Shown here piece after piece: positions 45,836 through 56,635 of a DNA stretch of 64,000 bases. The translations under genes and the position numbers were made by a program. This stretch comes from Nemania diffusa (taxonomy: Eukaryota > Ascomycota > Sordariomycetes > Xylariales > Xylariaceae). The notes beneath the pieces were generated by a model. The model was not told the origin of the DNA, made no database searches, and was given only the letters and a program-made list of their open reading frames with translations. The stretch covers positions 310,001-374,000 of the forward strand of contig JBBPUQ010000011.1 in NCBI GenBank assembly GCA_038501195.1, read 5' to 3'. The number at the start of each line of letters is the position of its first letter. Position 1 is the stretch's first letter.

Positions 45836-47772
45836 CTAAACACGGCTCGTATTCGTCTTCTGCGGCAGCACAGCGCCCTTCTCATCATGATCCCCCGCAT
45901 ACGCATACTTACTATGCTTGCGAATCCTCTCCCCATACCTCCAGAACAAAAAAGGAATCGCGCAGCACAGCAAACTAATCCCCGCCAGCACCGTGCTCGC
46001 CCACTGGTACCCCAGCCGATGGTACATCTGCGTGGTGAACAAGACCACCCCCGCGCCCCACAGCGATCTGATGAACGTCTTGGCCGCGAGCGCCGACGCC
46101 GCGCGGTCCTGGTAGGTGTCGACGAGGTAGTTGTTGGCGCTGTTGTAGATGAAGATGAAGCCGAAGCCGACCGGGAAGCCGGCGAGCGCGGGCCCGACCC
46201 AGGTGAGGCGGGAGAAGGAGGTCCACGCGAACACGATGAGGCCGATGGGGATGAACCAGCAGGCGAACATCATGGGGATCAGGCGCAGCTCGGCGGGGGG
46301 GAGTTGGCCTGCGTAGGGCTGGATCACTTTTACGTAGTGCTTGTTGACGAAGGGGGCGCAGAGGGCGGAGGCTACGACGCCGATGGCGAGGGGGATGCTA
46401 TTCTGTGCATTAGCGAAGCTCTACGGCAAAGGAAATCGGCAGGTCGAGAATAGGGACTTACAAAGTGAGACCGGTGGAGCTAGACGAGTAGCCCTTGCCC
46501 TCCTTGAAGACGATGGGGAAGGCGATGAAGAACATGTACAGCAAGCCATAGAGCACCGACATGTACAGGGAGATGAGGAAGACGATCAGCTCGCCGAAGA
46601 GCAGCTTGAGCGGCATGACCAAGAAGATGCGGATACGCTCGCCGAGAGGACGCATGTCGAGGTCTTGTTCTGTGACCCAGTCGGACTCGCCCGTCTCCTT
46701 GCGCAGCTTGGCGGCGCGTCGCGCGAGGATGGTGGGCGCGTAGGTCTCGGGCACGGTGAAGGTGATGACGGCCCAAATGATGCCCGAGAGGATGAGCGTG
46801 AGCCAGTACAGCCAGCGCCAGCCGAGGGCGTCAGAGAGGTAGCCGCCAGCGAGGGGTCCAACTGATAGCAAAACCGTTAGTTTCGGATTACTTTCACAAT
46901 TCGGTGTTGAGACGATAAAACGCCAGGAGGTGGAGAAGGTGAAGATGGGACTTACTTGCAGGGCCAACGAAAGGAGCGGCTGAAAAGGCGGCCATGGGGA
47001 TACCGCGCTCCTCAGCTTTCCAGAGATCGGCGAGGGTGCCGCCGATGATGGTGATGGGGGCAGAGAAGGCAATGCCATCGATGGCACGTCCTACCAAAAG
47101 TGTTGCTAAGTTTTTTGCTAGAGCACAGGGAATAACGAAAGCGACAGCAAGAAGCAGTGTCGATATGCTAGAAGGGACTCGTTAGCGGACTACTAGGTTA
47201 CCGGGGGTGTTTTCTAAAGATACTCACTAGATAACCTGGCGGCCGTAGACTTCAGACAAGGGAGCGAATACTAGAGGTCCTGTTCATCCCGTTAGCATTC
47301 TTCAATCTATATAATATTCAAACAGGGGCCACTCACCAACACCGAATCCTACGACAAATAAAGTAATGCTCAAAAGGGCGACTTCCTGGCTGGTATGGAA
47401 CTCGTCCGCCACACCGGCGATGTCAGGGGTAATGACGGATGAGGCGAAAGCGACCACGAAGCAGGTTGTGGCTACGACCATGGTGATGTACCACTTATAC
47501 GCCTTGCTCCAGTTCTTGGGATTTTCCGGATCGTGAGGGTGAAATGTAACGAGACGATAACGGTGCTGTCCATCAGGTTCGAGAGGACCCGGTATCTGAC
47601 CGTCCCGTGTCTCGACGATATACTCATCAAGGTTGGCTGCATTCGTCAAGGTTCTGTTTGGCAGGTTGATATCGTAGCTCATAGTCGGCTCTAAACGCGC
47701 GTCTATCGTACTTGTCCGTGACAAGGACGAGTCGTCAGGCTTGCCGCCATTAGGCTCTGTAGTTGATGCCAT
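45836..47772 (-). CDS. MFS transporter, DHA1 (drug:H+ antiporter-1) type
   Basis: Five exons on the minus strand, 47772-47337, 47279-47228, 47167-46956, 46861-46462 and 46397-45836, give 553 aa. The cytosolic N-terminus (~100 residues) ends in [20 protein letters not shown], typical of plasma-membrane DHA1 proteins, then twelve helices follow. The motif [12 protein letters not shown] is the A-motif between helices 2 and 3; [23 protein letters not shown] is the antiporter motif C in helix 5, restored by splicing; [21 protein letters not shown] is the central loop. The last intron must end at the second AG (46398) to give [12 protein letters not shown]. Such proteins export drugs, polyamines or metabolites; the substrate is unknown. 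The start at 47772 has an ideal ACCATGG context; an in-frame ATG exists at 47799. Confidence 0.92.
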
Positions 47773-50700
47773 GGTTGGAGAATCACCGTGTATTACCATG
47801 GAGATAGGGGACTTGGAATAAAGAGGGCCAAGATTTAGTCAAGGACTGATTGATACTAGACACTCAAACAGATGAGGCCAGGAGCGGGCCCGTCTCTTAT
47901 ATAGAATTGAATAGTGGCGAGAACATGGTTCGTATCTGGATGCATTTACATTTGAATATTCGTCGTCCTGCTCGCCATAACGAAGAGGGCGAGCATTACA
48001 CCTCATTGGCCACCACGAGAGGCTTTGATGGGCTGGTTCCCGATAGCGGGGGGGCCACATGTTTCGCACGGAATCGACTCTGACAGCTGCATAGTGAAAC
48101 CAATCTACAAGTATGGTACCTTGCAGCTCGGAGCCAATTACGTGGATCTTGAGGGCGAGATGGCGAGATACCAGAAGTCAATATCTGTCGTCAGGGGCGC
48201 GAGATACTAACATGTGCACTGACCCACAGCGGTGTTCAGTGGATCTAGGTATCAATTACCACTCGCTAAACTTACCTACACGACTTACAAGAGGTGAAAG
48301 GCATCACAGCTTCTCATAATTCGGGATGCAATACAATTCTAGAGACAACGGTAATTATTATTGCCCCATGAGTGTATTTCATTCATGGTCGAAACGTTTT
48401 TATCAACCTGATAGTGTTCATCTAGGTATCTATTCGCCTTGGAATTTATCGTGTTGGCGATCTAAATGCGGCTTCGGGCTGGCTAGACCTTCGGACCCAC
48501 TACGAGTTCTTGGGAATTTTGCTCTCGCGAAAACACCAAAGCGCGAGGGGCGAATCGGTTTTGGTGCCCAACACTTATTCGGTGCTTGGCGATCGATGTG
48601 GGTAAAATATTTTTTTAAGATTGTTTCAATATGTATCATATCAATGGTTTTCTTAGAATATGCGCTGTCTCGCGTTAGTTTGACGTTATAGCACAATCGT
48701 TGGTTGATAATTCTTCCTTCCTTGATTTCGAAGAGTAGAGTGGCAAGGGGGAGGAAAAAGCGAGCCCTTCCCGCTCTTAAAGAGTTAGATAGGTCTAGTG
48801 TAAATACGGACACCGTGACGAGGCGGCTCTTTCGGTAACGATGTCATCAAAATTTGCCCCATGTCGCTGCGAGGATCCACTGATAGCCCGACATGCATGC
48901 CCCACTTATAACCTAAGCCTTGCAGCTGGTACCTGTCTGCTATCTATCAACGTAGCAGTAGGTACGGTAACTTTGCCCTTCCATCTTACTGGGTGTTAGT
49001 TCTCCAATAATAAAATAAGCAGATATCAATATTCTCTATTGTATCACCTGAGAGTTGTCAGAGTCCAAAACAAGGCTTCTTAAGTGAAAGGTTTCGATTT
49101 TACAATACCAATTAACTGCATAGATATTAAAGATTGTATTTGTTCAGAGGTACTTTATTACCACTTGATGTAACCTTGATAGGTTAGTGCCCGGCAATGC
49201 TGTGGGTCCACGAGAAATCCACAATCATTGAAGTAGAAAATCTGTGTTTTTTACCCAAGAATTTCTTTTACGCGCAGAGAAGCGCTCTTATTAAAATGAC
49301 CGTTCCCTAATTTTTTTCTTCCTCTTCGCTACGATTCTTTCCGCGATGAAGCACTTGGCTTCATGCCCAGGGGCTTGGTTTTCACTAAGCCATAGAATAG
49401 TCCAAGCACTTTTGGTGATGCAGGTAGTTGCAATGGAGCAGGGACTCAGGCTTATCTTATCTTAATAGCTGGGTATCGTAACAGTTGAAACATAGGTAGG
49501 TGCCTCGACACTAAAAGAGGCTTATAGCTCCGCCAACCCGAACTACGGGACAAATTGCCGGTCACACCCGATAAAGAAGGATGATCACCGTCGCCTTAAG
49601 GACGAGCTACATTAGCGAATCGCGACAAAATCCACCTCGTCACTAGCACGAATATTCTAGACACCTCTCGCCCCACCCATGCATCGACGATGACGATGAT
49701 ATGAAATACCCAGATAGCCCTCTCCTAAATTCGCGAAGGATCAGTCTTCAGCCGATTCTCTTAAACATGCAATACATATTAATTACCGCGATGTTACAGT
49801 AAACATTGGGGATTGTCTTTAGGTCAAGGTACAGAACGTTCTCGAAACTCCAGAGCATCAAGCTCAATAATCATAACTACCTATCGTGTAACAACAAGTC
49901 GTTGTGTATCACAAGATAAGATAGCTTGACGCGATTTGAATGGAGTGGCGTAAGTGACTACTAGCGCACACGGGTTTACCTTGAAAACCCCTCTGCGACA
50001 GACGAATGGCAGACATCTGTGTCTTCGACTATACCCTTGTTATGTCAGATATGGACCTCACCTGCCGGAGCTACGAGACTGCCTATCGGCCTAGTAAACC
50101 TGGTCCTTGTGACAACGAAGGCATATTCGTAACATAAATCATGCCCACCACGCGTGCACGCCATCGAAAAATGTTCTGACGGGATCCAACACGACAGACG
50201 ATCCGTCCCACTTACCTCACTATCCTCATACATAATACCTTCAGACTAATACCGTCAAGACACCGTGGCATGTTTCTTACGAAACCTATTAGCATTCTAT
50301 GTATAACTATCAAGCGAACTCGATCGGTGGGCTCCCGCGGAAAGCTTCCGGTGTTACGATAGCTCGCCAAGTCATCAACCTATATGTGGTAACCCGTTAA
50401 CTCAAACCCTATTCCGGACTTGGCTTGTTACTACTGTCAAGCTTACCCTGATGTAACTATGTCGGGCTCCTTTCTATCTATCCTGTTATACGTCCATATG
50501 GCCCTACGCCAAGAGCAATGCCGCAAACGTGACTACATATCCTTCCTTAGCTGCCGCTACTCTCAGTAGCCCATTTTCACCTTTGTAGGTTAGAGGAGCA
50601 TACACTATCATTAGGACAAACCGAACGGCTGCTGCTAAGGATAAATTCATGCAGCATCTCAGTATTCTGCGCTACATATTACTCCTACTTTATTTAGAAT

Positions 50701-51361
50701 GAAAACCTTTGACGAGGAGCCAAGTATGAATAAAGGAAAGACTCCCTGTGATACTCATGACATATCACAACTACCAGCGGCATTCATTTACCCCTAGACG
50801 CAGAAGAAGGACATGGCTTACCAGCATACAAAGCTAAGATAAATTTGAGGTACATCAGGACATTATCGTAGGGACCGACAGAACAGATTTAGTCGCATCC
50901 AGTAACCAATAGAAGCTATCAGTCGCTGAAGATAGTACTCATAGGGCGATTTTTTATATCTAACATAAATGCAAAATTTGTCTAGACACTGATTAACAGC
51001 TTGATTGAAGAGCGTCTACCATCAAGTCTAGACTTCCACATTCGTATTTAAAGATCTAAGCGAACATCAGGGCTTCAACTAGAGTGCTTCGTGGTTTTAA
51101 CTAGAAGGCCCAACAGATGATGCATTGAATCACTGATATAAGCAAAAAAAGAGCGGTTCTCAAGAACTGTATATTGGTCATCTTAGACTACTATTCCATT
51201 TCATAAGCTAATAGGAAATAGCCTATATAGTAGGCGTTTGAGATTTGACAAAAAAAACGTCTCTTAGAGGCACATTTATGACGGTTATACTATCATTGAC
51301 TGTTGAGGAACTGGCTTCCACAATCGTTTATCTCAACAGGCCCTTTGAGACGAAGATCTGC
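47773..51361. other. Gene-poor stretch, about 3.6 kb
   Basis: No gene was supported. Frames such as 48326-48691 (plus) and 48430-48813 (minus) overlap on opposite strands and lack domains. Base composition is ordinary to slightly AT-rich, with many stops in all frames, and there is no clear RIP signature. Confidence 0.5.
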
Positions 51362-51546
51362 TGTTACAAGGGCAGTTATACTGGACTTAGGAATTGTGCT
51401 TTTTATTGATTTAATAAATGGCTATGGCTTTAAAGGGTCTTTTACTTTTTAGAATACTCTGGAAAAAAAAGAACCGAGCCAGCTTATATATATATAATAC
51501 TAAAAAATGTTTTAAAAAACTTTTTAATAAATGGGTCCGTATAACA
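51362..51546. repeat. Left LTR of the TRIM-like element
   Basis: Begins TGTTACAAGGGCAG and ends GGGTCCGTATAACA; its first half keeps G and C that are T/A in the right copy. Confidence 0.85.
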
Positions 51547-51768
51547 CTATTTTTTTTTTTCTGAAAGCTTGCTTTTGAGTTTTTATTTTTGTAAAGAGCT
51601 GTTTAATCGTTTAAAAAAGCTAAAAGTTTTTAAGCTTTTTTTTTATAGAACTTAGTTAAAGTTAAGCAGTATTTGATTGCTAGTGCAGCGAAAGCAATAA
51701 TACTTTTTGTAAGACTTAGTTGTACTAGCGCAAAAAAAAAAAAAAACTTTAAGTAGTAGCTATTTATT

Positions 51769-51953
51769 TGTTATAAAAACAGTTATACTAAACTTAGAAA
51801 TTGTGCTTTTTATTAATTTAATAAATAGCTATAGCTTTAAAAGGTCTTTTATTTTTTAAAATACTTTAAAAAGAAGGGGACTAAGCCAGCTTATATATAT
51901 ACAATGCTAAAAAATGTCTTAGAAAACCCCTCAATAAATGGGTCCGTATAACA
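51769..51953. repeat. Right LTR of the TRIM-like element
   Basis: Begins TGTTATAAAAACAG and ends GGGTCCGTATAACA; its last half keeps CCCC and GGGG runs lost in the left copy. Confidence 0.85.
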
Positions 51954-52063
51954 TCTGCCTAATCACTGGAACGTTTCTTTTCAATCAACTCTAGGGAACC
52001 GCTCATAACAGTGAAAAGGGACACAAAGCGTTCCCTAGCCTTGTTCTACCCGTAGTATGAATT

Positions 52064-52321
52064 CTAAGACAAGCTGTCCACGTCTTTTCGTCTCATCCGG
52101 GCCCGGTACATGTCCATCAGATCAGCCCTAAAAAAAGAGACGAAGGCCGGCCACGGGCGCGTGTCGTGCCATGAGCAGTCGTACCACTTCATATTTAGTT
52201 TTCCCTGTCTTGCCCGCGCATGCAATGAGGATGAACCTTGCGCGATTTGCGAGGGATGTACCTGTTCCATGTGCATGCAAAAGCCGAGGCCGAGATGGTG
52301 GTGCCTGATGGCTGATTGCAC
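52064..52321 (-). CDS. Possible small or partial gene, unrecognised
   Basis: The frame ends KWYDCSWHDTRPWPAF, VSFFRADLMDMYRARMRRK and looks protein-like (tryptophans, amphipathic charged helix) in its last ~45 codons, less so before. A CAG at about 52199-52201 could be a splice acceptor, making 52064-52198 a last exon, but no upstream exon was found. It may be a relic. No function is offered. Confidence 0.22.
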   Translation of the reverse strand: MQSAIRHHHLGLGFCMHMEQVHPSQIAQGSSSLHARARQGKLNMKWYDCSWHDTRPWPAFVSFFRADLMDMYRARMRRKDVDSLS

Positions 52322-53121
52322 TAATGTGTTTATGATATTAAAGAATCATATAGGATCGGCTTGAGTAGGTTGTCGAATAACATGTGGGCTTACTAGGAAT
52401 AGTTACAACGTGGGATACTCTAGCATATCACTCTGATCTCGTCGGCTAAGCCGTGTCGACTGCGCAGGCGTTAGATATGGATTGAACTATGCTAATAAAT
52501 CTATGAAGAGGCAAGGAAAATACAGTTAGAGAGGGATTTGTTTCATACCAAAATATAGTGAATAGTCTAATAAATATATAGATATTAGCGAGGTCATAAG
52601 TGAGAGAGCCATGAGAACTCAGCAGTAAGGGGAGATAAGAAGATGAACCTATGCTTGGTCGCCTCTAGATGTATATACTAGGGTTTTTGACGTACGCATC
52701 TTACTAAAATTTCATATCAAATTTAACGAGAAACTATCAGAAAACAACTTCTCATGACATTAAACATCTCATCGTCTCAAAAGTGAGTTGGTTAATGAAG
52801 ACAACTCATTGTGAGCATGCCGTCGATAAGCTTAGATTTATATCGCCCCACTTTATCAACCACAAGAGGAAAGGTTGGATGCACCCCACATCATACTCTC
52901 CAACCAATCATACCACGAATTGATAACCAGCATCGAAAAATAATTTCGAAGCTTTAGCTTCGAGCAAATCACCAACCTCACGACACACGATACCACCAAG
53001 CTTCCACCACCAACGACGAAAACAACAAATAAACCAATCCACCGTCGATAACCACTCAATACATCTCGTATCCAACTCCTCTAAAGTCGCCGAAAAGGAC
53101 CAAACACCAAACACCGCCAAA
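52322..53121. other. Intergenic, upstream of NOP10
   Basis: No gene was found. The C/A-rich segment 52850-53120 (many CCACC, AACCAA runs) directly precedes the NOP10 start and is likely its promoter and 5' UTR; minus-strand frames in it are shadows of this composition. Confidence 0.45.
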
Positions 53122-53567
53122 ATGCATCTAATGTACACCCCCGACGAGAGCGGAAAGTCAGTAGCCCATCCACATCCACTTCCCAACCCCAAACCACGAA
53201 CTCGAATGCAAGAGTGCCAGAAATAATACCAATAACTCAACACCAATCTAATGGAAAGAGAGAGAGAAAGAACCATGACTAACCTAGAGACCTCCAGGCG
53301 CATCTACACCCTCAAGAAAGTCCTCAGCGGCACCGTCACCAAATCAGCGCACCCAGCGCGCTTCTCGCCCGACGACAAGTGGTCGCGGCAGCGCGTGACG
53401 CTGAAGAAGCGTTTCGGGCTTCTGCTGACGCAGCAGAGTACGTCCTACTACCTCCCCTATCTCCCTTTCTCCCTTCTTTCCCCCCCTCGCCGTCAATCCC
53501 TCATCCACGAAGAGCCACCCACTAACCGCGCCGTCAAATAGAGAACAAAGTCGCCGAGAACCAATGA
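53122..53567 (+). CDS. NOP10: H/ACA ribonucleoprotein complex subunit NOP10
   Basis: Three exons, 53122-53156, 53298-53437 and 53542-53567, encode 66 aa. The product begins [20 protein letters not shown] and continues [32 protein letters not shown], ending KNKVAENQ. This is the nearly invariant NOP10 sequence; the protein bridges Cbf5/dyskerin and Nhp2 in nucleolar H/ACA snoRNPs that pseudouridylate rRNA. Splicing is required at both ends of exon 2. It is slightly longer than yeast Nop10 because of the C-terminal tail. It is convergent with NOB1, another ribosome-biogenesis gene. Confidence 0.94.
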
Positions 53568-53983
53568 GCCACCACGCTATATATGGAATAAAGACAAAGG
53601 CAGATAAACAACGGCAGCAACGGCAGAGATGACCGCGCCGATACGGTGCGCTTCTCGCATGGTGCGGATTACGGGTGACAGGCGTTCAGGCGTGCGGGAA
53701 AATTAATGCATGTGGGACATCCATCGTCTTGGGATACGTTCCTCTCTAGATTTTCCTGGCTTGTCTAGCGGCAAACGTGAAGTTTCCTTGCGGTAGTAGC
53801 AATAATTCGTTATGTTCATATCAGTCACAGACATAGGCTTTGCAAACAGACAAGGAGTGAAAGCTTCTATGCATGCGCCATGTCAATAGGAGTAGTCAAA
53901 TCAAAATAATAAAAAAAACACCTGTAAAAAATGGTATCACTCTATTTATTTTATTTTATTTCATTTTAGTCATGGTATATGCC
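53568..53983. other. Convergent spacer between NOP10 and NOB1
   Basis: A 416-bp stretch with no gene. T-rich runs near 53941-53970 are the likely 3'-end region of NOB1. Confidence 0.5.
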
Positions 53984-55354
53984 CTAACACTTCTTCCTCG
54001 AATTGACATTCCTTCCCGCGCCGACACGTATCTTGCCAGGTGTAGCCTGTCGGTTCCCGCTCAGGATACCCGGCAGGTAATCCTCGTCCATGAGATCCCT
54101 CTGCTTCGCCTTGCGCTGCTCAGTGGACTTGCGCTCGTACTCCTTCTGGTCCTCGGCGAAGATGAGGTCTCGCCCCCAGCCGTTCTTGCCGCCCCCTGGT
54201 CCCCGCGCCTTACCGTTCGCGGAGCCGTGCACGGGCTTGGGCACGCTGTACACGTTGCCGCGGTTGTTCCACTGGAAGTTTTTCTTGAGGTAGATGGTGA
54301 AGTTGCCTGACTGGTCGGTCGCGCAGCTCACGCGTGTCAGCGTTGCTTGGCCGCAGCGCGGGCAGAATTGCTTCGACATGTCCCGTGTTACCTGGAAGCA
54401 GCCGTGGCAACGCAGGACCCAGGTTTTCACTCGTGTGATTCGCGCTAGGCCTGGGGACACTAGGTTGAGGTTTACTCGGAGTAGGACATTTTGCATGGCG
54501 AAATCGGATGTCAGCAGTGCGACTTTGAGGACACGCTGGACGGGCTGTTCTGGGGCCGCTTGTTGGTCTTTGGCCTGGTGTTTCTTCAGGTTCGAGGGAG
54601 TGATCCAGCCTTCATCGTCGTCTTCCTCTTGTGGCTGAACGTCGTCTCTTGATGTTTCCTCTGTCGCCGGGTCCATTGTGGAACTTTCGGGTTGTTCTAG
54701 GCTCAGAGAGTCAAGTGTTTCGGTGATGGTTTCTTGCTCTATTGAAGGCTGGGTTTGTTCTGTTGATGGGTCTGCAGCCTCTGTGGGTTCTAGCGATTGC
54801 GCCTCTTCTGTTATATTCTCTTCCATATTTTCTGATTCTCCCGCAATTGGCGCTTCTTCGGTGTGGTTTAATCCTTCTGCTTTCTCCTTCTCCAGTTGTG
54901 CAGGAGACTTCCCATTCACTCCCTTCTGGCCAGGCGTCTTCCGTAACCGCCAGTCACCGCCGTTCATCTCACACTCGAGTTCATAAGCGAGGGCCATGAG
55001 GTGGATATCAGGCTTGCTAAGAACTTCAAGGTCACCGGTGCGACGGGCAAAGTCGGTGATAAATTTAATGCTGGTGGGCCGCGGAGATCGTAGTTTCAGG
55101 AAGGGAAGAAGTGTGGTCTCGACACGCGATCGTGTGGCGGCATCGCGGATCTCGGATATGACAGACGGGAGAGTGTAGAGCTCGTGTGCTTGGGCGAGCA
55201 GAGTGCTTACTGGCGGGTCGTTCTTAATAAGGGGTCCGGCGTCGAGTATCAAGGCGTGAATCGGCTTGAATGGCGTTGTCTCGGCGGTTTGTGGTTCTGT
55301 GGTTTCGGGCTCAGGCGCTGTTGGCGTGTTCTGAACATCTTCTACGGTCGCCAT
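53984..55354 (-). CDS. NOB1: 20S-pre-rRNA D-site endonuclease NOB1
   Basis: A single exon of 456 aa. NOB1 cuts the 3' end of 18S rRNA in pre-40S particles in the cytoplasm. The PIN nuclease domain starts at HALILDAGPLIKN (catalytic Asp about 38), continues LPSVISEIRD and DIHLMALAYELE. An acidic, Gln/Glu/Thr-rich linker (about 170-270) follows, then WITPSNLKKHQ, VALLTSDFAMQNVLLRVNL, the four-Cys zinc ribbon CHGC...CPRCG (about 316-335) and the C-terminal NRGNVYSVPKP and DEDYLPGILSG segments. Domain order and length match the family. Confidence 0.95.
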   Translation of the reverse strand: MATVEDVQNTPTAPEPETTEPQTAETTPFKPIHALILDAGPLIKNDPPVSTLLAQAHELYTLPSVISEIRDAATRSRVETTLLPFLKLRSPRPTSIKFITDFARRTGDLEVLSKPDIHLMALAYELECEMNGGDWRLRKTPGQKGVNGKSPAQLEKEKAEGLNHTEEAPIAGESENMEENITEEAQSLEPTEAADPSTEQTQPSIEQETITETLDSLSLEQPESSTMDPATEETSRDDVQPQEEDDDEGWITPSNLKKHQAKDQQAAPEQPVQRVLKVALLTSDFAMQNVLLRVNLNLVSPGLARITRVKTWVLRCHGCFQVTRDMSKQFCPRCGQATLTRVSCATDQSGNFTIYLKKNFQWNNRGNVYSVPKPVHGSANGKARGPGGGKNGWGRDLIFAEDQKEYERKSTEQRKAKQRDLMDEDYLPGILSGNRQATPGKIRVGAGRNVNSRKKC

Positions 55355-56635
55355 CTTGTTTTATTTTGAGAGATCTTGTGCACCCGTATTTTGCGTTAGA
55401 GTAGACTATACGGAAAATTGACGGTGATAGCGATGGGACTAATCTATCTACAGTACTATACAGTATGTAGAGAAACGCAGAGTCGAATGGTGGGGTTGTT
55501 TCTAGGTTCTCTCTGAATTTCTAATTTGGTGGGGTTGATGAGATGATGGAAATTTTGGCGGAGAGTTTGGGCAGAATGAGTGGATCCTTAGCTGGGTTAG
55601 GTAATTAAACCCTGGTCAGACCCGGTCTCATCCGCCCAGTCAGTCTTATCTCCGAATAAATCCATTAGCTACTGTAATTGTCTTTTATTTCACGATATCT
55701 AGGTTCACTTTTGACCTATGAAAGGATCTAAGATACACGCTACCTATAAATGTTATTATTAAGTGCTGACAGTGCGGATGAACAGGCTCCGAGAGAAGAA
55801 AGGGCCCCTATCAATTAGGTTTCGCTTAGTAGACATGCGCTAAATTTTTCCTATATATAGACTTCCTCGGCTAGCTAGCGAGAGGCGACTCATTGAGACC
55901 AGGTCCAAATTACTATGTAAGTATTTCCAAGAAATGAAGGCACAAATCTCTGCAGTGCCATCGTGACTATTTAATTCAGGTTTCCAGAGTGGGGCTTGCG
56001 TTTGTCATACGTTCCGCTTTAACACTTGAGCTGCGAATGAAGTCAGGTGGCGTGTTATTCCTGCTTAACTAGAGTCAGTGCCTCATGGAATCATAGATGA
56101 CTTCTTTCAGCTGGGCTCCGTCTGAGCAAACCACATTGGCTGACATCTTCTTGTGCGAGCTAGATCCGCCTTTGCGTAGAGCATTTATACCGCGGAAACC
56201 TACCCTGCAGACTATACGAGAGGGACCTAATTGACACTAGTAGACTACGAGTGGCATTGAGCTGAAAGCAAGGTTTCTATACTCTCGCTTGCACTAGGGA
56301 ATATCCGCCGTCTCTGGTAGGGGTGTTCTAACTAGCATACCCTATAGTCGCGAATACTACCACGTACGCAAAAGCAATCTCATGTGCGCTTTTGCCTACT
56401 AACAGGTGGCTGGCCAAGGAAATAGTAGTATCCACCGCTTAGTCTTTTTCAGCTGACTGGCAAGTTGGACGCGATATGCTTCAACTTGGCCGATTGAGAC
56501 AGGGTTCTCCCTCGAAATGACAAGTCTCGGAAGGGAAGTGTTTTTATAAATATTGTCGCTATGCGTTTGAAACATGACATTCTAGGTAGGTATCGTCCCG
56601 GCATCCCCTAACGTCCCTCATTCCTACTACTCGCC
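55355..56635. other. Intergenic, about 1.28 kb
   Basis: No gene was supported on either strand. It contains the divergent upstream regions of NOB1 and the FAD oxidoreductase gene; a TATATATA-like stretch at 55850-55860 is not placed to serve either. Confidence 0.5.

Larger units (their letters stand above)
51362..51953. mobile_element. TRIM-like miniature LTR retrotransposon, 592 bp
   Basis: Two direct repeats of exactly 185 bp (51362-51546 and 51769-51953) begin TGTTA and end TAACA, as true LTRs do. They bracket only 222 bp, and a perfect 5-bp duplication TCTGC flanks the whole (51357-51361 and 51954-51958). The interior has oligo-T and oligo-A tracts and no coding capacity. Differences between the LTRs are C/T and G/A transitions with the outer edges least changed, meaning mild RIP. 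It depends on an autonomous element elsewhere. Confidence 0.88.

Noticed and set aside
47773..47799. Upstream start of the MFS transporter at 47799
   Set aside because: It is in frame, but its context is weaker than the ACCATGG at 47772; it is kept only as an alternative.
48430..48813. 127-aa minus-strand frame
   Set aside because: It overlaps a 121-aa plus-strand frame, shows no domain or codon bias, and has no extending exons.
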